Below, piece by piece: positions 25,303 through 34,400 of a DNA stretch of 64,000 nucleotides (positions within the stretch are counted from its first letter, which is position 1; the number at the start of each line of letters is the position of its first letter). Below the pieces are notes generated by a model. That model saw nothing but the letters and a program-made list of their open reading frames with translations, searched no databases and had not been told where the DNA came from. The position numbers were made by a program, and so were the translations under genes. Source of the DNA: Alcanivoracaceae bacterium (GTDB taxonomy: Bacteria > Pseudomonadota > Gammaproteobacteria > Pseudomonadales > Alcanivoracaceae); contig JAGLCJ010000014.1 in the NCBI GenBank assembly GCA_023146255.1, positions 1-64,000 on the forward strand, given 5' to 3'.

Positions 25303-26673
25303 ATGCGCTTGCCCGTCACACTGTTTGCCGCGCTGCTGTGCACCCCGCTGCTGGCGGACACCGCCGACCTGACCGATGTACTGAACGCCGCCTCCGGTGC
25401 CGATCCGGAGTGGGCTGCCGCCCAGCGAACACTGGATGCCGATCAGCAACTGGCAACACAGGGCCGCTCGGCACTGCTGCCGAGCCTGACCGCCAGCTAC
25501 AACCTGACCCGCAGCTATCGCGAGTTCGAGGGCCAGAGCGATGAAACCCAATTCACCAGCGAAACCGCTGGATTGACGCTGGTCCAGCCTCTTTTCCGCC
25601 CCGACACCTGGTACAGCAATAGTCAGGGCAAGGCACTAAGCAATGCCGGCGAAGCCCGGTTTGAAGAAGCCCGGCAGAATTTCCTGCTGCGGGTCACCGA
25701 GCGTTATCTCGATGTTCTGCGTCGCGGCGAGGACCTGCAGACCGCGCAGGCCGAAGAGCGCGCACTGAGCCGCCAGCTGGAACAGACCCAGGAGCGCTTT
25801 GATGTCGGGCTGGTACCGGTGACCGATGTCGAGGAAGCCAAGGCAGCCTACGACCTGTCACGGGTGGGCCTGATCGTGGCGCAAGCGGACTTCGATATCT
25901 CCCGCGACCAGCTGGAGGCATTGACCGGCAAATCCTGGGGCAAGCTGGCCGGATTGCGCGAGGAGCTGCCGATGGCCGGCCCCGAGCCCGCAGCGCCCTC
26001 ACACTGGATGGAACGGGCACGCAGCAACAACCCGCAGATTCTGGCCAGCCGCTACGAAGCGGATATTGCCAAGGCCACGGCCAAACAGCGCACCTCTGCG
26101 CAGCTGCCCAGCGTCAACCTCGTTGGCCGCTATGAAGTCGTAGATTTTTCCAACGTCGACACCCCCACGCCTTTGCCGCTCGGCTCGACCCAGTTCCTCG
26201 GTTACGACGGCAAGAGCATCGGCATTGAGGCATCGCTGCCATTGTTTGCCGGCGGCGGACTGAACAGCCAGCGCAAGGAAGCCAGCTACCGCTATCAGGC
26301 GGCTGAGGAGGTCTATCGGCTGGTATGGCGTGATGTTGGCCAGAGCGCCCAGTCCCTGGCCCGGCAGGTTGCCGCCAGCGCCCAGAACGTGATGGCACGC
26401 AAACAGGCACTGCGCTCTGCGGAATCCGCCTTGCGCGCCACCGAGTCCGGCTATGAAGTGGGTACTCGCAACGTGGTGGATGTGCTGACCGCGCAACGCA
26501 ACCTGTACGCCAACCAGCGTGACTATTCGGCGGCCCGGTACGATTACATCATCGTCAGCCTGCGCCTGCAGGCGGCCGCCGGCGATCTGTCCACCGACGA
26601 TATCGACCGCATCAATGCCTGGCTCAGCAGCGACGCCAGTGTTGAGCTGGCAACCCCGGAAAGCTCCCCGTAG
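25303..26673 (+). CDS. tolC: TolC-family outer-membrane channel
   Basis: 456 residues from the ATG at 25303 (GAGGA 7 bases upstream). Signal peptide MRLPVTLFAALLCTPLLA. Two repeated OEP domains are visible; each carries a strand pair (LTASYNLTRSY and VNLVGRYEVVDF) and long helices rich in Ala/Gln/Glu, with the GTRNVVDVLTAQRNLY signature near the end. It forms the trimeric exit duct for type I secretion and RND/ABC efflux. It is divergent from thiC, the arrangement of Pseudomonas opmH. Its stop codon TAG is the TAG of a REP head. Confidence 0.93.
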   Translation: MRLPVTLFAALLCTPLLADTADLTDVLNAASGADPEWAAAQRTLDADQQLATQGRSALLPSLTASYNLTRSYREFEGQSDETQFTSETAGLTLVQPLFRPDTWYSNSQGKALSNAGEARFEEARQNFLLRVTERYLDVLRRGEDLQTAQAEERALSRQLEQTQERFDVGLVPVTDVEEAKAAYDLSRVGLIVAQADFDISRDQLEALTGKSWGKLAGLREELPMAGPEPAAPSHWMERARSNNPQILASRYEADIAKATAKQRTSAQLPSVNLVGRYEVVDFSNVDTPTPLPLGSTQFLGYDGKSIGIEASLPLFAGGGLNSQRKEASYRYQAAEEVYRLVWRDVGQSAQSLARQVAASAQNVMARKQALRSAESALRATESGYEVGTRNVVDVLTAQRNLYANQRDYSAARYDYIIVSLRLQAAAGDLSTDDIDRINAWLSSDASVELATPESSP

Positions 26674-26771
26674 GAGCGGCCGATCGGCCGCGAAAACCTT
26701 TCGCCGTCGGTCGACGGCTCCTACAACAGCAAAACCCGAAGCGCCCGTAGGAGCGGCTGATCAGCCGCGAA
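26670..26771. repeat. REP-like triplet between tolC and waaA
   Basis: Three units: 26670-26694 (GTAGGAGCGGCCGATCGGCC plus GCGAA), an inverted unit 26700-26723 (CCGTCGGTCGACGG ending CTCCTAC) and a third at 26747-26771 (GTAGGAGCGGCTGATCAGCC plus GCGAA). The first supplies the tolC stop codon, and the last ends 5 bases before the waaA stop, so the repeat fills the whole space between the convergent genes and may act as their terminator. Confidence 0.85.
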
Positions 26772-26775
26772 GATC

Positions 26776-28044
26776 TTAGTGCGATGACGGCCAGTGGCGA
26801 TCCAGTATGGCCAACAGTTTCACCAGCGCACCGCGATGCGCCTGTACCACTTCTGCCGCCCTCTGGCCCATCTGCTGACGTAACGCCGTCTCGCCGAGCA
26901 GCTGCTGTAACAGCTCGGCCAGTTCAGCCTCGTTCCGCACCACTCGATGCGCGTCAGCCTCGTCAAGCAGATCAGCAATCAGGGTGAAGTTGTGCAACAC
27001 CGGCCCCGTGATAATCGGCTTCGACCAGAGCGCCGGCTCCAGCAGGTTATGCCCTCCCACCGGCACCAGCGATCCGCCCACGAAGGCAATGTCGGCGGCG
27101 CCAAACAGCATCAGCAGCTCACCCATGGTATCGGCCAGATAGACCGCGATATCCGCGCCGGGAGTCTGATCAAGGCTGCGCCTGACCATGCCAAGACCCT
27201 GCCGGGCAACCAATTCCGCCACCTGTTCAAACCGCTCCTGATGGCGCGGCACCAGAATCAGTAGCGCGCCCGGGCAATGCCGGCGCAACCGGGCATGAGC
27301 CGCCAGCACCACCTCATCCTCGCCCGGATGGGTGCTGGCGGCGATCCAGACCGGCCGCTCGCCGAACTGCTCACGCAGTTGCCGCGCCCGTCCACGCAGG
27401 TTGTCATCCAGCGAGATGTCGAACTTGACGTTGCCGGTCACGGTAACGCGTGACGCTGCCGCACCGAGGTCAACAAAACGCTCCGCCTCAACGGCGGTCT
27501 GCACCGCCAGCGCCTGCAGGCTTTCCAGCATCGGCTGCAGCAGGCCGCGCAGGCGGGCATAGCGACGATGACTGCGCGCCGACAACCGACCATTGACCAG
27601 CACCACCGGCACCTCGCGCTTGCCGGCGGCGGCAATCAGGTTTGGCCACAGCTCGGTTTCCAACAGAATCACCAGCTGCGGATTGAAGTTGCGCCAGAAC
27701 CGGCTGATCACCCCGGGGGTGTCCCAGGGCCAGTAGACATGGTGAACGCGATCACCAAACAGGGCACTGACGCGCTCCGAGCCGGTCGGCGTGGTGGTGG
27801 TAACTAGCAAGGGTGTCTGCGGATAACGTTGCAGCAGGGCCTCGATCATCGGCGCGGCCGCCAGCGTCTCGCCAACCGACACCGCGTGCACCCAGACACA
27901 GCCATCAAGGCGCTGGCTGTAGCCCAGTGCCAGGCGCTCTCGCCAGCGACCGCGATAGGCCGGCGCACGCGCGCCCAGCCACCACAGGTGGACGAACAGA
28001 AATGGCATCAACAGATACCAGAGCAGCGTATAGAGCAGACGCAT
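26776..28044 (-). CDS. waaA: Kdo transferase
   Basis: 422 residues from the ATG at 28044 (GGGAG 5 bases upstream), close to the usual ~425. It has an N-terminal membrane anchor LLYTLLWYLLMPFLFVHL, then the GT30 stretch VWVHAVSVGETLAAAPMIEAL, LLETELWPNLIAA, and the C-terminal FVGGSLVPVGGHNLLEPA for CMP-Kdo binding. It adds Kdo to lipid IVA at the inner membrane. It is divergent from lpxL/kdkA, forming the inner-core start of an LPS cluster. Confidence 0.95.
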   Translation of the reverse strand: MRLLYTLLWYLLMPFLFVHLWWLGARAPAYRGRWRERLALGYSQRLDGCVWVHAVSVGETLAAAPMIEALLQRYPQTPLLVTTTTPTGSERVSALFGDRVHHVYWPWDTPGVISRFWRNFNPQLVILLETELWPNLIAAAGKREVPVVLVNGRLSARSHRRYARLRGLLQPMLESLQALAVQTAVEAERFVDLGAAASRVTVTGNVKFDISLDDNLRGRARQLREQFGERPVWIAASTHPGEDEVVLAAHARLRRHCPGALLILVPRHQERFEQVAELVARQGLGMVRRSLDQTPGADIAVYLADTMGELLMLFGAADIAFVGGSLVPVGGHNLLEPALWSKPIITGPVLHNFTLIADLLDEADAHRVVRNEAELAELLQQLLGETALRQQMGQRAAEVVQAHRGALVKLLAILDRHWPSSH

Positions 28045-28160
28045 GCACACTCCCGGTTCACGCCCCGATTCACAGGCGCAGGATGGTAGCACGATCCGCC
28101 GCGGGCGCTTTGCTGGAAAGGCCTGCAATGAGCCAGTAGACTGCGGCGCTGCTTCCGGGG

Positions 28161-29072
28161 ATGACCATGGCCAAACGCAAACGACCCGATTCTCTCGCCC
28201 ATCCTGTCTGGTGGCCGACCTGGTTCGGCGTGGCCCTGTTCTGGCTGGTCGGTCAGCTACCCTGGAATTTCCTGCTCGCCGCCGGCCGCGGCATCGGCAG
28301 GCTGTCCTGGCACATGGCCGGCGGCCGGCGCCGGATTGCCGAAACCAATATCCGGCTGTGCTTTCCTGAACTGAATGCCGGGCAACAGCAGCAGCTGGCG
28401 CATCAGGTCATGCTGAGCACCGGCGAGGCCCTCACGGAAATGGCTGGCGCTTTCTGCAACCAGCGCATTGACCTGGGCAAGCGCCTGGAAATCATTGGCC
28501 GCGAACATGTCGACCACTTGCTTGCTGAAGGCAAGGGCGTGCTGCTGCTTGGCATGCACTTCAACACCATTGATGTCGGCAGCCGCCTGCTTGGCAAGGT
28601 GATGCGCTTCAGCGTGGTCTACAAACCGAACAAGAATCTGGTGCTGGACTGGCTGATCAAACAGGGCCGCAGTGAGGTAGAGCATTACATCGACCGTGAC
28701 GATCTGCGTGGACTGGTGCGACACCTGAAGGCGGGGCGCGCAGTCTGGTACGCACCGGATCAGGATTACGGCATGAAACACGCGGTATTCGCGCCGTTCT
28801 TCGGAATGCCGGCCGCGACCATCACCGCCACCACCCGTATCGTTCGCATGAGCGGCGCCACCGTGGTGCCGGTGGCGCATTATCGGCTACCCGGCGGGCG
28901 CTACCGGATCGAGTTCGGCGCCCCGTTCGAGGGTTTCCCGGGTGCCGACGAGCAGGCCGATGCCAACCGCATCAACGCCACCATCGAGCACTATGTGCGC
29001 AAGGCACCGGAGCAGTATCTGTGGGTACACCGGCGCTTCAAGAATCAGCCCGACGGCAGGAATCCGTACTGA
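28161..29072 (+). CDS. LpxL/HtrB-family lipid A acyltransferase
   Basis: 303 residues; the ATG at 28161 or the one at 28167 could be used. An N-terminal membrane helix (WFGVALFWLVGQLPWNFLLA) anchors it. The catalytic HX4D motif is HFNTID (His133, Asp138), followed by the YKP and DQDYG motifs typical of lauroyl/palmitoleoyl transferases. It adds a secondary acyl chain to Kdo2-lipid IVA. Its stop overlaps the kdkA start by one base (TGATG). Whether it is LpxL or LpxP-like cannot be told from the motifs. Confidence 0.9.
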   Translation: MTMAKRKRPDSLAHPVWWPTWFGVALFWLVGQLPWNFLLAAGRGIGRLSWHMAGGRRRIAETNIRLCFPELNAGQQQQLAHQVMLSTGEALTEMAGAFCNQRIDLGKRLEIIGREHVDHLLAEGKGVLLLGMHFNTIDVGSRLLGKVMRFSVVYKPNKNLVLDWLIKQGRSEVEHYIDRDDLRGLVRHLKAGRAVWYAPDQDYGMKHAVFAPFFGMPAATITATTRIVRMSGATVVPVAHYRLPGGRYRIEFGAPFEGFPGADEQADANRINATIEHYVRKAPEQYLWVHRRFKNQPDGRNPY

Positions 29073-29806
29073 TGAGCCGACCGGCCGGCTTTGTTGAAAT
29101 CCGTCAGGGAGCGGATATCTGCTGGCTGCGGGAGGATGCGCTGTCGACCCTGTCGAGCGATCTGTTCGAGCCGTCATTCTGGCAAGCGCGCAACGCGGTA
29201 ACCGGCACCGCCACCGGTCGTGGCATCACCTGGTTTGTCCGCGATGGCGAACGCGAGCTGGTGCTGCGTCATTATCGCCGCGGCGGCCTGTTCGGGCGGC
29301 TGGTCAAGGACCTGTATGCCGGCCTCAACCCGGGCAACAGCCGGGCCATGCGCGAGCTGATGTTACTGGCCGAGATGCGAGCGCAGGGGCTGCCGGTCCC
29401 GGAGCCGATCGGCGCCCGTCTGCGCCGGGTCGGGCCGTTCTACCGGGCTGACCTGCTGATCGGCCGCATCACTTCGGCAACAGACCTGCTGGCAATACTG
29501 CAGGCCGGACCGCTGTCCGCAGGCCAGTGGCAACAGATCGGTAGCATGATCGGCCGTTTTCACGCCGCCGGCATTGATCACACGGACCTGAATATTCATA
29601 ACATCCTGCTCGACAGGGATGGTCAGAGCTGGCTGATTGATTTTGACAAATGCGGCCGGCGCGCGCCCGGAGGCTGGCAACAGGCCAATCTGGCCAGGCT
29701 GCTACGCTCGCTTGAGAAGGAAAAGCGACTGCATCCCGGAATGCACTGGGAGCCCCCGCACTGGACAATGCTGACGGACGGCTATCGCCGCCCTGTGATA
29801 AAGTAG
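29072..29806 (+). CDS. kdkA: 3-deoxy-D-manno-octulosonic acid (Kdo) kinase
   Basis: 244 residues from the ATG overlapping the acyltransferase stop. It has a kinase-like fold with the catalytic loop HTDLNIHN (170-177) and the metal-binding DFDK (190-193), plus an N-terminal GRGITWFV...LVLRHYRRGG for ATP binding. KdkA phosphorylates Kdo of the inner core, as in organisms whose Kdo carries a phosphate in place of a second Kdo. It is coupled to the acyltransferase. Confidence 0.9.
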   Translation: MSRPAGFVEIRQGADICWLREDALSTLSSDLFEPSFWQARNAVTGTATGRGITWFVRDGERELVLRHYRRGGLFGRLVKDLYAGLNPGNSRAMRELMLLAEMRAQGLPVPEPIGARLRRVGPFYRADLLIGRITSATDLLAILQAGPLSAGQWQQIGSMIGRFHAAGIDHTDLNIHNILLDRDGQSWLIDFDKCGRRAPGGWQQANLARLLRSLEKEKRLHPGMHWEPPHWTMLTDGYRRPVIK

Positions 29807-29855
29807 CCGCCGGAACGAAACCGCAGGCCACCACCTGCCCGAATTGACGACCGCC

Positions 29856-30575
29856 ATGCACTCAGCAATCGACAAACTCCTGTTTAACGGCCTGACCCTG
29901 CCTTTCCGGCCGTTCTATCGTCGTTATCCCTTTACCTCCCCGGTTTCCATTCGCAGCGCAGATGACCGTGGCTGCGTAGATATGGAAATGGGGTTCTTCT
30001 GCAACCGGATCCCCAAGGCGGCCAACTCGACCATTATCACCAATCTGGCAAGACTGAAGTTTGGTCAGGACATATCTTCCAAACAGGCCAAGAAACTTTT
30101 CGATACACCAGCAAGGCTGTCTGCCGCTGACATGGAACAGTTTGACAGCCTGTTCCGGTTTACGGTCGTCCGGAATCCTTATTCAAGAATACTTTCCGCA
30201 TACCTGGACAAGATCGAACGACGCGCCAGAAAGAAGAACAGGGAAAGCTCTTTCAGTGACTTTCTGCAGGCACTCAAACGCTCGAGATTCATGCATAGCA
30301 ACGCCCACTGGGCGCCACAACATTCGCTAATGCTTATCCCGATAGACAGCTTTGACCTGATTGGCAAAGTGGAGTCTCTTGACCGTGACCTGGCGGAAGT
30401 AAAGCGGCGCTTGAGACCTGATATTGAAGATAGCAACACATCATTTGACGCCAACGCCACCGGCGCCAATAGCAAGCTGAAAAATTACTACGACTCTGAG
30501 CTTATTGCGCTGGTGCGCAATCTTTACAGCAGGGATTTTGAGGTATTCGGGTATTCGCCCGAATTCCCGGCCTGA
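29856..30575 (+). CDS. Sulfotransferase family 2 protein
   Basis: 239 residues from the ATG at 29856 (a TTG at 29844 is the alternative). The PAPS-binding 5' loop reads RIPKAANSTI (51-60) and the 3'-phosphate loop RFTVVRNPYSRILSAYL (101-117), the two hallmarks of the family (PF03567). No transmembrane segment is obvious, so it is likely cytoplasmic. Placed between kdkA and a glycosyltransferase, it may add sulfate to the LPS core or a surface glycan. Bacterial family members also modify capsule or Nod-factor sugars; the acceptor here is unknown. Confidence 0.8.
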   Translation: MHSAIDKLLFNGLTLPFRPFYRRYPFTSPVSIRSADDRGCVDMEMGFFCNRIPKAANSTIITNLARLKFGQDISSKQAKKLFDTPARLSAADMEQFDSLFRFTVVRNPYSRILSAYLDKIERRARKKNRESSFSDFLQALKRSRFMHSNAHWAPQHSLMLIPIDSFDLIGKVESLDRDLAEVKRRLRPDIEDSNTSFDANATGANSKLKNYYDSELIALVRNLYSRDFEVFGYSPEFPA

Positions 30576-30606
30576 CCACGCCCATCCTCCATAAGAGAAA
30601 ACCGCC

Positions 30607-31434
30607 ATGAGACTGTCGGTCATCATTACCACCTACAACTCTCCGTTATGGCTGGAGAAAGTGCTTTGGGGCTATAGCATTCAACAGCATCAGGATTTCG
30701 AAATTATTATTGGAGATGACGGCTCCAAGGATGACACTCGGGATACCATTAATCGCCTGCGCGAAGAAACCGGCCTGTCGATCAAGCACATCTGGCAGGA
30801 AGACAAGGGCTTCAGGAAGTGTCGGATTCTCAACAAAGCAATCCTTCAGGCCGAGTCGGAGTATCTCGTTTTTACCGATGGCGATTGTATTCCTCGCCAG
30901 GACTTTCTTGCAGTTCACGCCGCCGAAGCGCGGCCAGGCCATTTCCTCTCCGGCGGGTACCACAAGCTCCCGATGAGCACCAGCGAGGCCATTGGCAAAG
31001 ATGACATCATTTCAGGCCGATGCTTCGACCTGAAATGGCTAAAAGCCCATGGATTACCCGCAAGCTACAAAAACAGCAAACTCACTGCCGGCCCCAGAGC
31101 AGCAAAACTATACAATCTGCTGACCCCGACAAAATGTAATTTCAAGGGCTCTAATGGCTCCGCATGGAGACAAGACGTTATCCGGGTAAATGGTTTTGAT
31201 GAGCGCATGCCCTGGGGTGGTCTGGACCGGGAGTTCGGAGTGCGCTTACTCAATGCCGGCATCAAAGCAAAGCATGTGCGTTACAACGCCATTGTCGTTC
31301 ACCTTGATCACAAACGCGGCTACAAAGACCCAGCCCTCGTCAATGAGAACAAACAGCTACGAATTAATAACGAGCGCAACAGGGTGGCCTGGACAGATCA
31401 CGGCATTACCCAGCTTGGGGATCATCGAGAGTAA
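30607..31434 (+). CDS. Glycosyltransferase family 2
   Basis: 275 residues with the GT-A opening SVIITTYNSPLWLEKVL, the nucleotide-binding GDDGSKDDT, the metal-binding DGDC (about residues 95-98) and a GLDREFG acceptor-side motif. No membrane helix. It probably adds a sugar to the LPS core. Its 3' end overlaps the convergent FkbM gene by 13 bases. Composition is less GC-rich than the housekeeping genes. Confidence 0.85.
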   Translation: MRLSVIITTYNSPLWLEKVLWGYSIQQHQDFEIIIGDDGSKDDTRDTINRLREETGLSIKHIWQEDKGFRKCRILNKAILQAESEYLVFTDGDCIPRQDFLAVHAAEARPGHFLSGGYHKLPMSTSEAIGKDDIISGRCFDLKWLKAHGLPASYKNSKLTAGPRAAKLYNLLTPTKCNFKGSNGSAWRQDVIRVNGFDERMPWGGLDREFGVRLLNAGIKAKHVRYNAIVVHLDHKRGYKDPALVNENKQLRINNERNRVAWTDHGITQLGDHRE

Positions 31435-32294
31435 ACAGAGTTCATCCTGTTCCGGAACCTGAGTTTGTAACCTCGGCCTTCCATCATGGCGAACAGATCG
31501 CAACTCCAAAGCTCCGCAGAGTTCTCAATGATAATCACTCTGGCGAGACGGCTGTCGGGTGCATTGCTCAAGTAAGGAGCAAGGGCAATATCTTCGGCGC
31601 CCTCAATATCAATCTTCAGCACATCAATTGACTCCACTCCTTGCTCGGAAAGCACATCCAGCAACGGGCGACAACGGACGGTTACCGACTTGCGCGTCGC
31701 AATGGCTGGGTCGCGAGAACGATTGCGAGCTGCAATACTGCTGGCGCCAAGGTTGGATGAATCTACCTGCAACTCAAATTCAGAGTCCTTATCTGCGACG
31801 CCAACATTAAGCAGTGATATCTTCGGACCGGAACCTGCTGGGAAGTTAGCATCAAGATTCAGCTTAAGCCGCTTCATTGTATGCGGATTGGGTTCAAATG
31901 ACAGAACCCTTCCCCCAGCACCAAGAGCTTTCGCCGCGGCAATGGTGTACAAGCCAATATTGGTCCCGATGTCGACGAAAACACCATCTTTCGGCAACTC
32001 ACTACGCAGAAGCCTTCTCTCTTCCAAATCGTAACGCCATGGAGTAAAGACGAATTTCTTTTCCGAATAATTATCATAGAAATTACATCGCAGGCTGACG
32101 CCGCCAACGGTTAGATCCATCGGCAAACTGCACATCTTGACAGCTATTTTTCTCACTATAGGGGCAAGAAATCTCCTTGCCAGACCCGCGTCTTCATGAT
32201 GACAAAATGAGATAAGCCAGCGCATAAAGGCCGGCGGCGCGTAGGCCATGAATGGCTCTGCAAAAAAGTCATATTCAGAATGCTTTCTGGTCAT
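31422..32294 (-). CDS. FkbM-family SAM-dependent methyltransferase
   Basis: 290 residues from the ATG at 32294. The SAM-binding core is VFVDIGTNIGLYTIAAAKALG followed by VLSFEPNPHTMKRL, typical of Methyltransf_21/FkbM. These enzymes O-methylate sugars of surface glycans and polyketides. In this cluster, methylation of a core or O-antigen sugar is the likely job. It is the downstream member of two minus-strand genes (with the YrbL-like gene). Confidence 0.82.
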   Translation of the reverse strand: MTRKHSEYDFFAEPFMAYAPPAFMRWLISFCHHEDAGLARRFLAPIVRKIAVKMCSLPMDLTVGGVSLRCNFYDNYSEKKFVFTPWRYDLEERRLLRSELPKDGVFVDIGTNIGLYTIAAAKALGAGGRVLSFEPNPHTMKRLKLNLDANFPAGSGPKISLLNVGVADKDSEFELQVDSSNLGASSIAARNRSRDPAIATRKSVTVRCRPLLDVLSEQGVESIDVLKIDIEGAEDIALAPYLSNAPDSRLARVIIIENSAELWSCDLFAMMEGRGYKLRFRNRMNSVYSR

Positions 32295-32343
32295 CAAAAT
32301 CCCGCCATGTCAACTTGAAGCGATATTCTTAAAAATGCAGAGG

Positions 32344-32937
32344 TCACTGCGAGGGGAAAACCATTCGCATAATCTCTCGCCGTGTTTTTCTGGATTTCCG
32401 TCTGGCATACCAGGGAAACAAATTGCGCAGTCGATAGCGGAAATCACGATGGCGGCCACCAAGACCGTCAACCACCGCAAGAATATCCTTGCCGGTGCTA
32501 TCCTGACGCAACACAAGATGTTCCGGGTTGCAATCCGAAACCACAACCGAGTGGGCAATAAACCATGTAAATGCTTCATCGATCAGTTTTACGGCCTGAT
32601 CTGGAGAAAGTCGCCCTTCCTGTAGCGCCCTGGAGACAGACATCGGAGAAGCTCCATCAGGGCCACTGACTCGCTCCACCAATAATCCCCTGCCTTGATC
32701 AGTCTCCACCCAGCCTGCCACCGCAGGAATACGTGGGCCACCAATACCCCGAGCACGCAGCAGCTGATAGTAATGAAAATCCAGATCATTCTGCCCGCGC
32801 CCCGTTACACCAGGCCGAACCGTTTTGACACACATGGAGGAATCAAAAGGGTGCTCCCAGCAAAGACGCTCGTTGCCGCTGCCCAGAATACGTGAAAGCC
32901 TGAGGGCGCTGGATGGGTCTGCAGAAGTCGGGGTCAT
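32344..32937 (-). CDS. YrbL-like putative LPS core kinase
   Basis: 197 residues from the ATG at 32937 (the frame opens at 32982). It reads as a YrbL/PhoP-network domain: LGSGNERLCWEHPFDSSMCVK near the start for nucleotide binding, then VVVSDCNPEHLVL as the catalytic loop (S-D-x-N-x-x-H-L) and VVDGLGG as the metal loop. The kinase-like fold suggests phosphorylation of a core sugar. Start choice is uncertain because AGG lies very close to the ATG. Confidence 0.7.
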   Translation of the reverse strand: MTPTSADPSSALRLSRILGSGNERLCWEHPFDSSMCVKTVRPGVTGRGQNDLDFHYYQLLRARGIGGPRIPAVAGWVETDQGRGLLVERVSGPDGASPMSVSRALQEGRLSPDQAVKLIDEAFTWFIAHSVVVSDCNPEHLVLRQDSTGKDILAVVDGLGGRHRDFRYRLRNLFPWYARRKSRKTRREIMRMVFPSQ

Positions 32938-33065
32938 GCGCCTCGCCGGATAGAGTACAGTCACGCGGGATGATACTATCACTGGCTAATTCTGCGGAAC
33001 AATCATTAGGTTATCCGCGTGGTCCGGTAACAAGCTCGCCAAGATACAAGGTTCCCGAGGAAATC

Positions 33066-34400
33066 ATGACGGAAAACGTAGTCAGCCCGGCGTTTATCAG
33101 ACGGCTATTCGTCAGCATCACTGAACGTGGTTGTGTTTTGGCTCCGGTCAGATTCAAGGCTCTTGGTGATCAAGACATATTTGACGGCGACTACGACTTT
33201 GTCATTTCCCCATCAGACGTTGCTGAAACACTGAGAGCGATCCGTGAGTTCCTGACCGGGCATGGTGTTGATTTTGCGATCTATCGGCGTAAGTTCGGCA
33301 AAATTCGACTGGCAATATTGTCAGATGACAGATCTGCGCAACTAATAATAGAGCTATGGCAGGAGTTGGAAGCCCGCACACTGCCTGACACCTACCCGGC
33401 GCTGCTATGGCAACACCTGCAGCCGCACATTCAGCCCGACCCTGAAAGTCTCACCGGATATCGGATAGCTCCAGATGTGGAGGCCGCATACTACCTTTGC
33501 CATCTACTGGAGAAGGGAAAGAAAATCGGACAAGGCATGACGTCACTGCGACTCATGCGTTACCGGGATAGCCGGGAGCTATCTGCCGAAATATCCGCTC
33601 TGGTTGCGCTTGTGAGAACCGATGCCGATATTCCTGCCGCTGCCATCTCCGCCCGGGATTTTCTCGTTAGCCGGCACATTCTTCAGCGCAGCAAAGGCCC
33701 CCGCGAGAAATTTCTCGCCGCCATCAGCCGTATTCCTGCAATGCTTTTCAAATTGCGCCTGAGCATCGCTGGCTCACATCGGTTCATTGATTTTATCGGC
33801 CCTGATGGGGTTGGGAAAACTTCGCTTATAGAAGCCGCTTCAGGCGAGGTCTTCCCGTCTGGAAAATACTTCAGGTTCAAGAAAACATATAGGAAATCAA
33901 TCTCCTATTCTATTGTCCACCCCATGCTGAAACGGTTATATCAACGGCAGAGAGGAGAAAAGCTTGCCAAAAATCAGGTCGACGATATGTCCTCAGGGTT
34001 TCTTTTCTATATTTCCATTGCTGGCGTATTCTGGCGAAATCTTGTCTGCATGTTGACCGGCAGGCTATACCTTAGCGACCGCTCTCCTGCCGATCTGCTG
34101 GTGGCAGGCTACAGATTCCAGGACAGGCGCATTGCCATGCGCTCAACGGCGCCAAGGGATATACGATTTATGCCGACACCCCGCGCGGTGGTCCACCTGC
34201 ATGCCCCTAGCGAGGTAATTACATCAAGAAAGCAGGAAATGAACGCAAAACAGATTAGCGAATATCAGGAAGCTGTTTTTAACGTCTACTTGCTGAAAGC
34301 GCCGCCAACCTACATCTGTATCAACACTAACTGCAGCCTGACGCAATCTGTTTCAGCTCTTGCTGCGCTAGCAAACAAGGGCGCAGGACCAAGTAACTAG
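33066..34400 (+). CDS. Two-domain protein: nucleotidyltransferase-like N-terminus and thymidylate-kinase-like C-terminus
   Basis: 444 residues from the ATG at 33066 (GAGGA 4 bases upstream); codons before it overlap the divergent kinase gene. The N-terminal ~130 residues resemble a minimal nucleotidyltransferase fold (KALGDQDIFDGDYDFVIS with D42 and D44, then LIIELW). The C-terminal ~200 residues contain Walker A GPDGVGKT (245-252) and LSDRSPADLL (337-346), the DR motif of thymidylate-kinase-like enzymes. The architecture is known from a few LPS/capsule clusters but its substrate is not established. It is alone on the plus strand between two minus-strand genes. I infer a sugar- or lipid-phosphate kinase. 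Confidence 0.6.
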   Translation: MTENVVSPAFIRRLFVSITERGCVLAPVRFKALGDQDIFDGDYDFVISPSDVAETLRAIREFLTGHGVDFAIYRRKFGKIRLAILSDDRSAQLIIELWQELEARTLPDTYPALLWQHLQPHIQPDPESLTGYRIAPDVEAAYYLCHLLEKGKKIGQGMTSLRLMRYRDSRELSAEISALVALVRTDADIPAAAISARDFLVSRHILQRSKGPREKFLAAISRIPAMLFKLRLSIAGSHRFIDFIGPDGVGKTSLIEAASGEVFPSGKYFRFKKTYRKSISYSIVHPMLKRLYQRQRGEKLAKNQVDDMSSGFLFYISIAGVFWRNLVCMLTGRLYLSDRSPADLLVAGYRFQDRRIAMRSTAPRDIRFMPTPRAVVHLHAPSEVITSRKQEMNAKQISEYQEAVFNVYLLKAPPTYICINTNCSLTQSVSALAALANKGAGPSN

